NCBI GenBank assembly: GCA_964585545.1
Contig: CAZPDT010000010.1
Span: 1-64,000 of the forward strand
DNA: 64,000 bases
Direction of reading: 5' to 3'
Source of the DNA: Brumimicrobium sp964585545
GTDB taxonomy: Bacteria; Bacteroidota; Bacteroidia; Flavobacteriales_D; Crocinitomicaceae
A program made the translations under genes and the position numbers. Shown in pieces: positions 1 through 8,351 of the stretch. The number at the start of each line of letters is the position of its first letter. Within the stretch, counting starts at the first letter, position 1. The notes below the pieces were generated by a model, which was not told where the DNA came from, did no database searches, and saw nothing but the letters and a program-made list of their open reading frames with translations.

Positions 1-27
1 ACCATTTTCAACAATTTATAAAAACAA

Positions 28-56
28 AGAAGACTGTCGGAAGGCAGTCTTTTTTA
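28..56 (+). terminator. Rho-independent terminator of an upstream gene
   Basis: Seven-base arms AAGACTG (30-36) and CAGTCTT (45-51) enclose a short loop and are followed by a run of T. It closes a transcription unit that begins to the left of the window and insulates the lipoprotein gene at 123. Confidence 0.8.
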
Positions 57-122
57 GATTAAATCCCACAATTCCTTTGCTTATGTGCTAAATTTTAAGA
101 ACTTTAATGTCAAATCACAATT

Positions 123-494
123 ATGAAAAACATTTTATCTATTCTTGTTTTGCTTTTACTTATGGGCTGTAGTGCTATACCCGATGAAGTAGATACTGCC
201 ATGGAATCCTTTATGTCAGAAAATTTTCCAAATGCAGAATACCAAACCGTAGCTAAAAAAGACCTTTATCAATTGGTTATTAACGACAGTGGCAATGCGG
301 TAACAAAAGACAATGTAGAAGCCGTAATGAACCAAACGCTAGGACAGTTTTTTATTAGTTTTTACAACACCTCTAATAGTAAAGCCGTAGATTCAAAACT
401 AATGATTGTGTATGAATCTGAAACATTGAGCTGGAAAACTGATGAATATAGCTTTGATGAGCTGGGGAAAATGTATAAATTTCAATTTAAATAA
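123..494 (+). CDS. small lipoprotein of unknown function
   Basis: The 123-residue product starts with a short lysine plus hydrophobic signal ending in a lipobox (LLMGC, Cys16), so it is probably lipid-anchored in the envelope. The mature part is acidic and alternates short polar and aromatic segments, with no motif I recognise. It stands alone: a terminator lies just upstream and a long gene-poor stretch follows. The start is the first ATG and gives the complete lipoprotein signal. Confidence is high that it is a gene and low on any role. Confidence 0.7.
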   Translation: MKNILSILVLLLLMGCSAIPDEVDTAMESFMSENFPNAEYQTVAKKDLYQLVINDSGNAVTKDNVEAVMNQTLGQFFISFYNTSNSKAVDSKLMIVYESETLSWKTDEYSFDELGKMYKFQFK

Positions 495-906
495 CGCTTG
501 ATCGCAAATAGACAAATATTGCTAATTAGTGGTATTCCCGAACAAGCACAAAATAAAAAAAATGGATATTGAAACGCTCATCTGGGGCTATATTCCACTA
601 ATAGTTGCTTTAACCCGCTTTATTCATGAGATTATTTTTGATTTTAGATGAGATTCGTAATCCTCTGATAATAGTATTCTATGTCAGGGGGTTACAATCG
701 AAATATAAAATCAAAAGAATCCAAGCATTTAATATTAGATACCACTGTTGTCCGATAAAAATACCAAAATCTATGTTTCATAAGAAATCAATAATTTTAA
801 ATATCTTCTTTTTCATTTTTTTCTTGATAAAAAAACGAAACAAAAAAATCAATGGAATTTCAAGGCGAATGCAAGCAACGGGAGATTTTCTATGCTGCAT
901 GCTGTT

Positions 907-921
907 CCCGCATAATGCGGG
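907..921. repeat. 15-base perfect palindrome
   Basis: CCCGCAT-A-ATGCGGG, seven-base arms around one central A, unusually GC-rich for this region. Parts of it (AATGCGG) recur at about 1168-1185. It lies in a gene-poor stretch, so it may be a repeat remnant rather than an operator. Confidence 0.5.
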
Positions 922-1181
922 AGCAATTCCGCATGAAAACTCCCTTTCGCTGTGAAATCCCAAACGCTCCGAACTCAGCATTTAGTCAAAATCAAAGTCT
1001 ACTCTTTTAAAACAACATATAACCATGGACTGTCAACCGATTCTCAACATTAATAAAGTTTATATCGGACACTAATGATCAGATACCCAAATTTGAGGTC
1101 TATTTAAAATCTCTTAAAAGAAGGTAAGTCACTAATAGTAAGTTCGTTAAACTCTATAGTGAAATAATGCGGTGAATAATG

Positions 1182-1419
1182 CGGGTTAATAGAGATTGTT
1201 CTGTCCATTAGAACTACATTTAAAAAATCTTCCTCTTTTAATGTTATTATTTCCTTAATTATTACTATTCTTAATGGTTTGTCGATTTGTATCTTAATAT
1301 TCATTCTATTGGGCAGTTGGCCAACTTATCTTCCCCATCTATTCATTATAGTTTCAACTTTATTAATCGTTATTCAAGTTATTAAGAATGCTTTTTTCCA
1401 CAAAAAGACCAAACATTAA
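1182..1419 (+). pseudogene. probable remnant of a membrane protein gene
   Basis: A plus-strand frame open to a TAA at 1417-1419 encodes two hydrophobic segments separated by a short GSWPTYLPH loop and ends in a basic tail, FFHKKTKH. There is no in-frame ATG. A stop codon (TAA) lies immediately upstream at about 1179-1181, and similar-looking sequence continues in other frames before it. This pattern fits a decayed gene. The opposite strand also carries a 66-residue open frame, so the coding direction is not settled. Confidence 0.25.
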
Positions 1420-1540
1420 AAAGTACATACCACCTAAAGAAGACCGCCAATAAAGAATGTAAATAAATAAGAATAAACTGATTTTTGTCATTCTTTACTC
1501 CCCTTAAATGGCCTATATTTAGTAGCAAATTCCGATTATT

Positions 1541-2302
1541 GTGAAAAAACGAAACACCTTTTTAAGTTGGACAACTGTGTCTTTAATGTTCGTACTTGTA
1601 ATTACAGCATGTAAGAAGGACAATCCCGATCCTGATATCAACACCCCAACAACAACGCTAAGTTCTTATATAAATTTTGAACACAATGTCAATCAACAAA
1701 CGGTTGAATACGATAGTATTATGTACACCAATGACTTCGGTAACGATTTTAGTATAGCAACCATTCGCTATTTTATTTCAAACATTATTTTTATTCAAGC
1801 CAATGGAGACAGTATTTCCATTGCCGATGCGATCTATGTTGACCCGCGAGAAAAGGGTTACAATAAACAAAAGTTTACCGACCCGATTCCCAATGGAGCA
1901 TATACAGAAATAGTATTTACCTTCGGATTGGATTCGGCAATGAACCAAACTGGACTGTTTAATAATTTCCCTGAAACTGCCATGGAATGGCCACTAGCAA
2001 TGGGTGGTGGTTACCATTATATGAAACTAGAAGGGAAATACAAAGACCAAGGCAACAGCATACCCTTCAACTTTCATACAGGTCCCTTGAACAACAATAA
2101 TAACTATTTCCAGATTGTGCTTCCAATGAATTTAAATGTTACCCAAAAAACTTTTGATATTACCTTATCTATGGAAATTCAAAACTGGTTTAAAAACCCA
2201 AATTCATTTGATTTAACACAAATTAGTGGTGGAATGATGGGCAATCAGACCATGCAAGAATTGGTAAAGAACAATGGCCATGATGTATTTACAGTAAACT
2301 AA
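1541..2302 (+). CDS. MbnP-family copper-linked lipoprotein
   Basis: The 253-residue protein has a lipoprotein signal (VITAC, Cys24) and then the MbnP-like domain. The segment AMEWPLAMGGGYHYMKLEG at about 147-165 contains the Met-x-Trp and the His expected of the family (W150, H159), and an FHTG motif follows. In methanotroph MbnP the Trp is oxidised to kynurenine and the protein binds copper; that is known for the family, not shown here. It starts with GTG, giving a complete signal. Only 6 bases separate it from the di-haem peroxidase gene, the usual MbnP-MbnH pairing. Confidence 0.85.
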   Translation: MKKRNTFLSWTTVSLMFVLVITACKKDNPDPDINTPTTTLSSYINFEHNVNQQTVEYDSIMYTNDFGNDFSIATIRYFISNIIFIQANGDSISIADAIYVDPREKGYNKQKFTDPIPNGAYTEIVFTFGLDSAMNQTGLFNNFPETAMEWPLAMGGGYHYMKLEGKYKDQGNSIPFNFHTGPLNNNNNYFQIVLPMNLNVTQKTFDITLSMEIQNWFKNPNSFDLTQISGGMMGNQTMQELVKNNGHDVFTVN

Positions 2303-2308
2303 AAACCA

Positions 2309-3313
2309 ATGCACAAAGGAACGAAAATAGCAATTGGGATTTTATCTGCCTTTTTAATATTATCAAACTGTAAAAAGGACAGTAAAGGCAGTTATTCGCC
2401 TTATCAGGAAACAGAAGTTACTATTGAATATCCATCTAATTTCCCAGATATGGTAATTCCCGAAGACAATCAACCCACTTTAAAAAGAATTGCCTTGGGA
2501 AGAAAACTATATTACGATAAAATACTTTCAAAAGATCAAACAAAATCCTGTTCTTCTTGCCACGACCAAAGTAAGAGCTTCTCATCTCCAACAGCAAATA
2601 GTTTAGCACACATCAACTTAGGTTGGAGCAAGTATTTTTTATGGAATGGCGCTTACCAAGACCAGCTCGAAAACGTTATGTTGTTTGAAGTCAAAGATTT
2701 CCTAGAAACTGATATGCAATTGCTGAACAATAACATCAACTATAAATTCATGTTTAAACAAGCATATGCTATTAATGAAATTACGGAAGAAGATGTTGCT
2801 CGTGCGCTTGCCCAGTTTTTTAGAACGTTAAACTCATACAACTCCAAATATGACAAATGGTTAAGAGGTGAAGAAACACTTACACCACAGGAAATGGATG
2901 GCTATGATATTTTTAACACAGAAAGAGGAGATTGTTTTCATTGTCATGGCACAGTACTTATGCATGATAACAGCTTCGGAAATAACGGATTGGATGTTGA
3001 TCCTGATCCCGGATTGTTTATTGTTACTGGAAACATGAATGATTATGGAAAATTTAAAACTCCAACACTGAGAAATATAGAATTAACTGCTCCCTATATG
3101 CACGACGGAAGATATCAAACCTTAGAAGAAGTTGTGCAGTTTTATAGTTCAGGAGTACACAAAGATTCTCCTAATTTATCTCCATTAATGAAGTATGCAG
3201 ATCAAGGTGGCGTTCAACTTCCACCTCAAGATGTAGCCAACTTGGTGGCGTTTTTAAAAACATTTACAGATACCGATTTTATAACAAATCCTGAGCTTTC
3301 AAATCCCAATTAA
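2309..3313 (+). CDS. di-haem cytochrome c peroxidase, MbnH-type
   Basis: The 334-residue product has a lipoprotein-like signal (SNC, Cys21) and two c-type haem sites, CSSCH at about 81-85 and CFHCH at about 209-213, with family motifs LGRKLYYD, TLRNIELTAPYMHDG and LVAFLKTF. Classical family members reduce hydrogen peroxide. MbnH relatives instead use a high-valent di-haem state to oxidise a tryptophan of their partner MbnP. The adjacent MbnP-like gene argues for the MbnH role. It would act at the outer face of the inner membrane or in the periplasm and require the cytochrome c maturation pathway. Confidence 0.85.
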   Translation: MHKGTKIAIGILSAFLILSNCKKDSKGSYSPYQETEVTIEYPSNFPDMVIPEDNQPTLKRIALGRKLYYDKILSKDQTKSCSSCHDQSKSFSSPTANSLAHINLGWSKYFLWNGAYQDQLENVMLFEVKDFLETDMQLLNNNINYKFMFKQAYAINEITEEDVARALAQFFRTLNSYNSKYDKWLRGEETLTPQEMDGYDIFNTERGDCFHCHGTVLMHDNSFGNNGLDVDPDPGLFIVTGNMNDYGKFKTPTLRNIELTAPYMHDGRYQTLEEVVQFYSSGVHKDSPNLSPLMKYADQGGVQLPPQDVANLVAFLKTFTDTDFITNPELSNPN

Positions 3314-3492
3314 CTCAAAATTGCTTCACCTGAATCTTAGCAAGACACTGTACGCAAATCAATTAAAAAAACAAAAACACCTGAATTTTATTTTTTTTAT
3401 ATATATTTACACCTTGATTAATAGTTAATTATAGATTTAGTTTATTGGATAATCTTAGATAGATTAACCAATAACCTTTAATACACTGAAAA

Positions 3493-4299
3493 ATGAAAGC
3501 CTTTTCTTTATGCGCCTCGCTACTCATTTCTATTCTTATTTATGGGCAAGAAAATGAAAAAACAGATTTCTTTTCAGAAATAAAAAAGCATGATATTTCC
3601 CATTTACTGACTTTAGAACATTTCTTTATTGAAGACAGTACTTTTTTTGTGATAAGACCTCAACCACTAGGATTTATAGGAGAAAACTTCCAAAGAATAT
3701 ATATACGGTTTATTTCCGTAATAAAGAATCCCTCCGAGCCCACTGAATACATGGTTTATGGCAAAACAAAAATTAAAAATAAAATCAGCACTTTTCAAGG
3801 AAAGTTGACCATCAAAAAATCTGAAATTTACAATGCGAACGAACATCCTACACGCACCAGTGAATACCATTTTTTATCAAAAAAGAACAGTGACCTACAA
3901 CAAGGCGTTATTTTTGGAGAATACACTTTCTATCAAAACCCAAAGGACACAGGAGCAGGCATTTTAAAAGGAGATTTTGTATCCCATTTTTTTCTGAATA
4001 GAGAAAGTAACCCAGCCTACGATATTCTAATGTGGAATGCCGATGATTATAGAAACAACCAGTTTAAAGGTCAATGGATAAGTTATGAAACAGGAGAATC
4101 AAAAAAATGTAATTGGGGGGATTTCCGGATTCCTAATTGCGGTGATTTAGATGTAGGTACTGCTGAATTTAGTCCGAACAAAAAATACTTGAAGGCAGGA
4201 TGGGAAAATTACCAAGTTCCCGTAAGTCAATCCAAGAAAAAAAATAAAATGCAGAAAAAAGTTGACACTCAAGAAGAAAAATGGTGGGCCAATCAATAA
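3493..4299 (+). CDS. secreted protein of unknown function
   Basis: A 268-residue protein with a typical signal peptide (cleavage after IYGQ). The body is mixed charged and aromatic with no recognised domain. A C-terminal lysine-rich stretch (SKKKNKMQKK) precedes the end EEKWWANQ. It is separated by 179 bases from the peroxidase gene and by about 100 bases from the next gene, so it is probably transcribed alone. The absence of a sorting domain suggests a periplasmic or outer-membrane-associated protein. Confidence 0.65.
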   Translation: MKAFSLCASLLISILIYGQENEKTDFFSEIKKHDISHLLTLEHFFIEDSTFFVIRPQPLGFIGENFQRIYIRFISVIKNPSEPTEYMVYGKTKIKNKISTFQGKLTIKKSEIYNANEHPTRTSEYHFLSKKNSDLQQGVIFGEYTFYQNPKDTGAGILKGDFVSHFFLNRESNPAYDILMWNADDYRNNQFKGQWISYETGESKKCNWGDFRIPNCGDLDVGTAEFSPNKKYLKAGWENYQVPVSQSKKKNKMQKKVDTQEEKWWANQ

Positions 4300-4403
4300 T
4301 GAATGTCAATCTTGCATAACCCAATCAAAAAACGTACTTTTATCTGAATTATTAAGCAATTGCTGAATTGCACTAAATTCTTTTATAGTGAATTAGATAA
4401 AAT

Positions 4404-5318
4404 ATGAACTGCATTTCCGTTTTCAGAAAGTTATTCTGCGTTATTGTCTTCTTTTGCCTCCTAGATTCAATTGGCTTTGGTCAAACTCAAAACGCTGTCG
4501 ACACTGCGCATAATAAATTGCCGATCCACTATTATAGCCAACTGTCTATTGGATTAACCAGTCCTCTTTATCGTGATTTTGCCACCTCTCCTCTTTTTTA
4601 CCGAGGATTAGGTATCCATTTGAGCACCGCTTGGCAAAAACGCTCAGATCGACATGAGAGAATATTTAGGTTCGCTTTGGGCTTTAGTGCACTTACTCCA
4701 CGTGTACCAAAAAGCAAATTGATTCAGCCTGGGGGCATGGCTTTTTACGGTCGCTTGGATTTATACTATCAACAATTGTGGAAATTAGAAGCGCTTTCTA
4801 ATAAAAACAATAATTTAAAGATTGGCGGCGCAGTAAATATCACACAAAACATTCGGGCCAACCCAGCGCTTCAAAACAATACAATGGGACTTGAAAACAT
4901 CTCCAATGTCATGGCTGCTGCACAATGGACACTCGATATATCGCGTAAAAAAACCAAACAACTTAATCTTTGGCTTTTTAAACCTACACTAAAACCTGTA
5001 AAGAGAGAATTGCGTTTTTTAGTCAATGTTGGTGTTCTCAACTTTAATTTCCGACCGGGATATGCCTATGCTTACGACAGTGAATTGAATGGTATGGATA
5101 CAAATCCTGTTGCTTGGGCTTTTGCCAATTACAAATTCACAATGAATGGCTGGCGTGTAAAAACACAACTGGAATTTATTAAATACCTATCCAATGGAAA
5201 TGCACGAAGTTGGTCTTATGTGTGGGAAGCAACTAGCGCTAAAGGAAGACACGAACCTTTTCAAATGGCCAGTCATCGCCTTCAATTCACAATTTATTTT
5301 AATACCAAAACACGATAA
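4404..5318 (+). CDS. probable outer-membrane beta-barrel protein
   Basis: The 304-residue product has a signal peptide ending near GFGQ. The rest is rich in alternating aromatic and polar strands (for example FRFALGFSAL, KIGGAVNITQN, RFLVNVGVLNFNF), and the final strand is RLQFTIYFN, a typical barrel closing pattern. No named family is recognised. The next gene, an S41 protease, begins 3 bases after its stop, so the two are probably co-translated and may work together at the outer membrane. Confidence 0.6.
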   Translation: MNCISVFRKLFCVIVFFCLLDSIGFGQTQNAVDTAHNKLPIHYYSQLSIGLTSPLYRDFATSPLFYRGLGIHLSTAWQKRSDRHERIFRFALGFSALTPRVPKSKLIQPGGMAFYGRLDLYYQQLWKLEALSNKNNNLKIGGAVNITQNIRANPALQNNTMGLENISNVMAAAQWTLDISRKKTKQLNLWLFKPTLKPVKRELRFLVNVGVLNFNFRPGYAYAYDSELNGMDTNPVAWAFANYKFTMNGWRVKTQLEFIKYLSNGNARSWSYVWEATSAKGRHEPFQMASHRLQFTIYFNTKTR

Positions 5319-5321
5319 ATC

Positions 5322-6320
5322 ATGAAAAAAATCATTCTTTTATCAATAATATTGCTGCTTTCTTCTTGTGAAAAAATGCTCTTTAAAAAAGACTTGGGAT
5401 CAACCGATGCCCTTGACAACTTTGACTATTTATGGAATGAAGTGGATAAGAAGTACAGCTATTTTGAATTGAAAAATATTGACTGGAATCAAATCAGAAA
5501 GACTTACCGACCAATGTTATCAGAGCAGTCAAATGAAATAGATTTATTCAATGTTTTGGCAGCGATGCTCAATGAGCTTCGTGATGATCACACCAATTTA
5601 ATAGCGCCCTTTAATGTTTCACAATACAATGTCGCCCTTACTGGAGCAAAAAACTATCGCTGGCGCACAATAGAAGAATTCTATATACCCAACGCTTGGA
5701 AAACGGGACCTCTTACTCACGATTTCCTGAGCAATAATGAAGTCGGATATATCCGTTACAGCAGTTTTATGTCTAACTTTAGTGAAAGTCAAATCAATTT
5801 GGTGCTGGAAAGATACAAAGACACCAAAGGATTAATTCTCGACCTTCGTGAAAATGGAGGAGGCAGTATTTTCAATATTCCCAAGCTTCTTGGTCATTTC
5901 GCTGCATCCAAAACATTGGCAGGTTATACCATAACTCGAGATGGTCCCAATCACGATGATTTTAGTGAAAAAGAAAAATTTTATATCACATCAAGTGAAG
6001 GTACTAAATATTTAAAACCCGTAATTGTGCTGATCGATAAAGGCTCCTATAGTGCGACAACATCCTTTGCTTTGGCAACAAAAGCTTTCCCAAACATTAC
6101 GCTTATGGGAGATACTACAGGTGGCGGTGGCGGATTGCCCAATGGAGGACAACTGCCCAATGGATGGACCTATCGTTTCAGTATAAGTCAATTACTGGAT
6201 CTAAACGGAAACAATTATGCAGAAGACGGTGTTCCAGCAGATATTGATGCTGCATTTAATTGGACAGATCTTACCAAAGATGAAATCTTAGAAAAGGCAA
6301 TTGATGAGATTGTAAATTAA
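5322..6320 (+). CDS. S41-family peptidase lipoprotein
   Basis: A 332-residue protein with lipobox LSSC (Cys16), an N-terminal helical region (ALDNFDYLWNEVDKKYSYF) characteristic of S41 peptidases, LRDDHTNL, the core strand GLILDLRENGGGS at about 171-183, and GSYSATTSFA at about 237-246, where the nucleophilic serine is expected. No PDZ domain is evident between the N-terminal region and the core, so it resembles the tricorn/CtpA-like group in Bacteroidetes rather than E. coli Tsp. It probably cleaves envelope peptides. It follows the barrel gene after only 3 bases. Confidence 0.8.
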   Translation: MKKIILLSIILLLSSCEKMLFKKDLGSTDALDNFDYLWNEVDKKYSYFELKNIDWNQIRKTYRPMLSEQSNEIDLFNVLAAMLNELRDDHTNLIAPFNVSQYNVALTGAKNYRWRTIEEFYIPNAWKTGPLTHDFLSNNEVGYIRYSSFMSNFSESQINLVLERYKDTKGLILDLRENGGGSIFNIPKLLGHFAASKTLAGYTITRDGPNHDDFSEKEKFYITSSEGTKYLKPVIVLIDKGSYSATTSFALATKAFPNITLMGDTTGGGGGLPNGGQLPNGWTYRFSISQLLDLNGNNYAEDGVPADIDAAFNWTDLTKDEILEKAIDEIVN

Positions 6321-6361
6321 AAAACAAAAAAATAATACTAGCCCTTGTTCTTCTCTCATTA

Positions 6362-6417
6362 AATCGTAATATTGCAATATACCAATAAGAACATTGTAGC
6401 GAACCAATACAACGATT
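6362..6417. promoter_or_regulatory. candidate ArsR-type operator
   Basis: The 12-base palindrome ATATTGCAATAT (6369-6380) lies inside a larger imperfect inverted repeat: AATCGTAATATTG (6362-6374) is nearly the reverse complement of CAATACAACGATT (6405-6417), with 11 of 13 positions matching. It sits immediately before the arsenate reductase start. Arsenic operons are usually controlled by an ArsR repressor. No arsR gene is present here, so the regulator would be encoded elsewhere. Confidence 0.5.
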
Positions 6418-6419
6418 AA

Positions 6420-7040
6420 ATGGCTCTGTACAGCGGAATAACCAAAACCCTATCAAGCGTTGATAATCAACCAATTGCGAATAATCGCAAAAAGTTACTC
6501 CAACCTTTAATTGATTTTATTCAAGAAAAAAATAATAAGAAAGAAGCCGTTCGTCTTCAATTTATTTGCACCCACAACTCAAGAAGAAGTCACCTGGCGC
6601 AAATTTGGGCGCAAACATTGGCCTTCAATTTTAAGATTAAGAATATATTTTGTTATTCAGGGGGAACGGAAGTGACTGCTTTATACTTGGAGATAACAAA
6701 AACGTTACGTTCTTCTGGTTTTAATATTCATGTTCTTTCAGATGCTGGGAGCAATCCAATATACAGCATTAAATACGCAGCAAATGAACCTCCAATTATT
6801 GGGTTTTCTAAACGTTTTAACGACAGTTTTAATCCGCAATCCCAATTTGCTGCTGTATTAACATGTGCCCAAGCAGAAAAAGATTGTCCTTTGGTTACTG
6901 GGGCAGAAAAAAGAATATTGATTCCTTATGAAGACCCCAAAATATTCGACAATACTGTGCAAGAAAAAAAGAAATACGAAGAAAGGAATTTACAAATTGC
7001 AGCAGAATTATTTTATGTTTTTTCACAAATAAAACCTTAA
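6420..7040 (+). CDS. arsC: arsenate reductase-like low-molecular-weight phosphatase
   Basis: The 206-residue product carries the P-loop CTHNSRR with the C-x5-R signature (Cys50, Arg56) of the low-molecular-weight tyrosine phosphatase/thioredoxin-linked arsenate reductase fold. A later Cys-containing stretch, LTCAQAEKDCP at about 147-157, is in the region where arsenate reductases place their resolving cysteines. It would reduce arsenate to arsenite in the cytoplasm, fitting the arsenite pump gene starting 3 bases after its stop. The ATG follows the operator-like repeat by two bases, so the leader must be very short or the promoter overlaps the operator. A plain tyrosine phosphatase is the alternative. 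Confidence 0.8.
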   Translation: MALYSGITKTLSSVDNQPIANNRKKLLQPLIDFIQEKNNKKEAVRLQFICTHNSRRSHLAQIWAQTLAFNFKIKNIFCYSGGTEVTALYLEITKTLRSSGFNIHVLSDAGSNPIYSIKYAANEPPIIGFSKRFNDSFNPQSQFAAVLTCAQAEKDCPLVTGAEKRILIPYEDPKIFDNTVQEKKKYEERNLQIAAELFYVFSQIKP

Positions 7041-7042
7041 AA

Positions 7043-8089
7043 ATGGCAACAAGAAAAAAAATCAGTTTTCTCAATAAAAACCTAACCATTTGGATATTTA
7101 TCGCAATGATGTTGGGAGTAGGAATTGGATATTTCTTCCCAAATTTTCCCGACTTTATCAACACAATGAATAAGGGAACAACCAATATTCCTATTGCAAT
7201 TGGTCTGATATTAATGATGTATCCGCCTTTGGCTAAAGTCAATTATACGCTCTTACCCAAGGTTTTTAAAAACACAAAAATCCTTAGTATTTCTCTGGTA
7301 CTCAACTGGATTATTGGTCCTGTTTTGATGTTTGCCCTAGCAATTATTTTCTTACATGACCATCCAGAATATATGGTTGGACTCATTTTAATTGGTTTGG
7401 CCCGATGCATTGCCATGGTTTTGGTTTGGAATGATTTGGCTGATGGCAGCAGTGAATACGGCGCTGGATTGGTTGCTTTAAACAGCATTTTTCAAGTTTT
7501 TGCTTATAGTTTCTATGCTTGGATCTTCATTACAATCCTTCCGCCCTACTTCGGTTTTGAAGGAGCAATTGTAGATATTTCAATAGGAACAATCGCAGAA
7601 AGTGTTGCCATTTATTTGGGGCTTCCATTCCTAATGGGAATCCTGAGTCGGTTTATTTTAGTAAAAACAAAAGGGGAAGAATGGTACAACCAAAAATTTA
7701 TTCCCTTCATCTCTCCCCTCACATTAATTGCCCTTTTGTTTACGATAATTATTATGTTTTCACTCAAAGGAGAGCTCATCGTTGGCATACCTATGGACGT
7801 ACTTATTATTGCTGTTCCGTTGTTGATTTATTTTACGCTAATGTTTATCATTGGATTTTTTATGACCAAAGCAATGGGTGCAGAATATGACAAAACAGCT
7901 TCTGTGGCATTTACAGCAGCAGGCAATAATTTTGAATTGGCAATAGCTGTTGCAATTGCTGTTTTTGGTCTGAATTCAGGTCAAGCTTTTGCAGGCGTTA
8001 TTGGTCCATTGGTTGAAGTACCTGTCCTCATTTTCTTGGTAAGGGTTTCTTTTTGGTTAAAGAAGAAATACTTTGTGCGTGAAATTTGA
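7043..8089 (+). CDS. acr3: Acr3-family arsenite efflux pump
   Basis: The 348-residue membrane protein has about ten hydrophobic helices and the family signature LARCIAMVLVWN, with the essential cysteine at 122. GPLVEVPVLI near the C-terminus carries the conserved Glu at 325. Acr3 exports arsenite, and antimonite in some members, driven by the proton gradient. Being 2 bases downstream of arsC it completes a two-gene reduce-and-export unit. Length is typical of the bacterial family. Confidence 0.92.
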   Translation: MATRKKISFLNKNLTIWIFIAMMLGVGIGYFFPNFPDFINTMNKGTTNIPIAIGLILMMYPPLAKVNYTLLPKVFKNTKILSISLVLNWIIGPVLMFALAIIFLHDHPEYMVGLILIGLARCIAMVLVWNDLADGSSEYGAGLVALNSIFQVFAYSFYAWIFITILPPYFGFEGAIVDISIGTIAESVAIYLGLPFLMGILSRFILVKTKGEEWYNQKFIPFISPLTLIALLFTIIIMFSLKGELIVGIPMDVLIIAVPLLIYFTLMFIIGFFMTKAMGAEYDKTASVAFTAAGNNFELAIAVAIAVFGLNSGQAFAGVIGPLVEVPVLIFLVRVSFWLKKKYFVREI

Positions 8090-8239
8090 AATACAAGAGT
8101 TCCCTCAACATCTGCGATGCGTCATGCTGAAAAGACAACGGCTTTTTTAGGAAAGTGAAAAGCTCTTTTACCAAGGGGAATAAGAAGATTGAGAAAAATC
8201 AGATTTTTGAAAATTTACATTTTAAATGCGTTTGCCCCT

Positions 8240-8298
8240 CTACCATCTACCATCTACCATCTACCATCTACCATCTACCATCTACCATCTACCATCTA
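8240..8298 (+). repeat. heptanucleotide tandem repeat, eight units
   Basis: Eight perfect head-to-tail copies of CTACCAT (8240-8295) followed by CTA, then a degenerate unit CCATCTAAAATT at 8306. It lies 54 bases before the ATG of the sorting-domain protein. The unit length is not a multiple of three, and an ATG at 8226 is currently in frame through the array into the gene. Copy number could vary by slipped-strand mispairing. Confidence 0.9.
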
Positions 8299-8351
8299 AA
8301 CTCTCCCATCTAAAATTATTTCCTTATATTTATAAACACAAAACTGATATT

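Larger units (their letters stand above)
495..1540. other. gene-poor stretch with decayed reading frames
   Basis: About 1 kb without a convincing intact gene. At 562-651 a 29-residue frame (MDIETLIWGYIP...) looks like the start of a membrane protein that stops early. Around 790-1000 is a low-complexity A/T-rich block that reads as basic or Phe-rich peptides in both directions, and a 15-base palindrome. At about 1182-1419 a plus-strand frame without a start codon reads as two hydrophobic helices ending in FFHKKTKH, like the tail of a lost membrane protein. The minus-strand frame opposite it (1104-1304, 66 residues) is equally possible and unrecognised. Confidence 0.4.

Noticed and set aside
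626..955. 109-residue plus-strand frame and the overlapping 67-residue minus-strand frame
   Set aside because: Both are low-complexity A/T-driven translations with no domain, signal or conserved start context, and they occupy the same bases.
8240..8298. Possible CRISPR array
   Set aside because: The units are seven bases and directly adjacent without spacers, so it is a simple tandem repeat.
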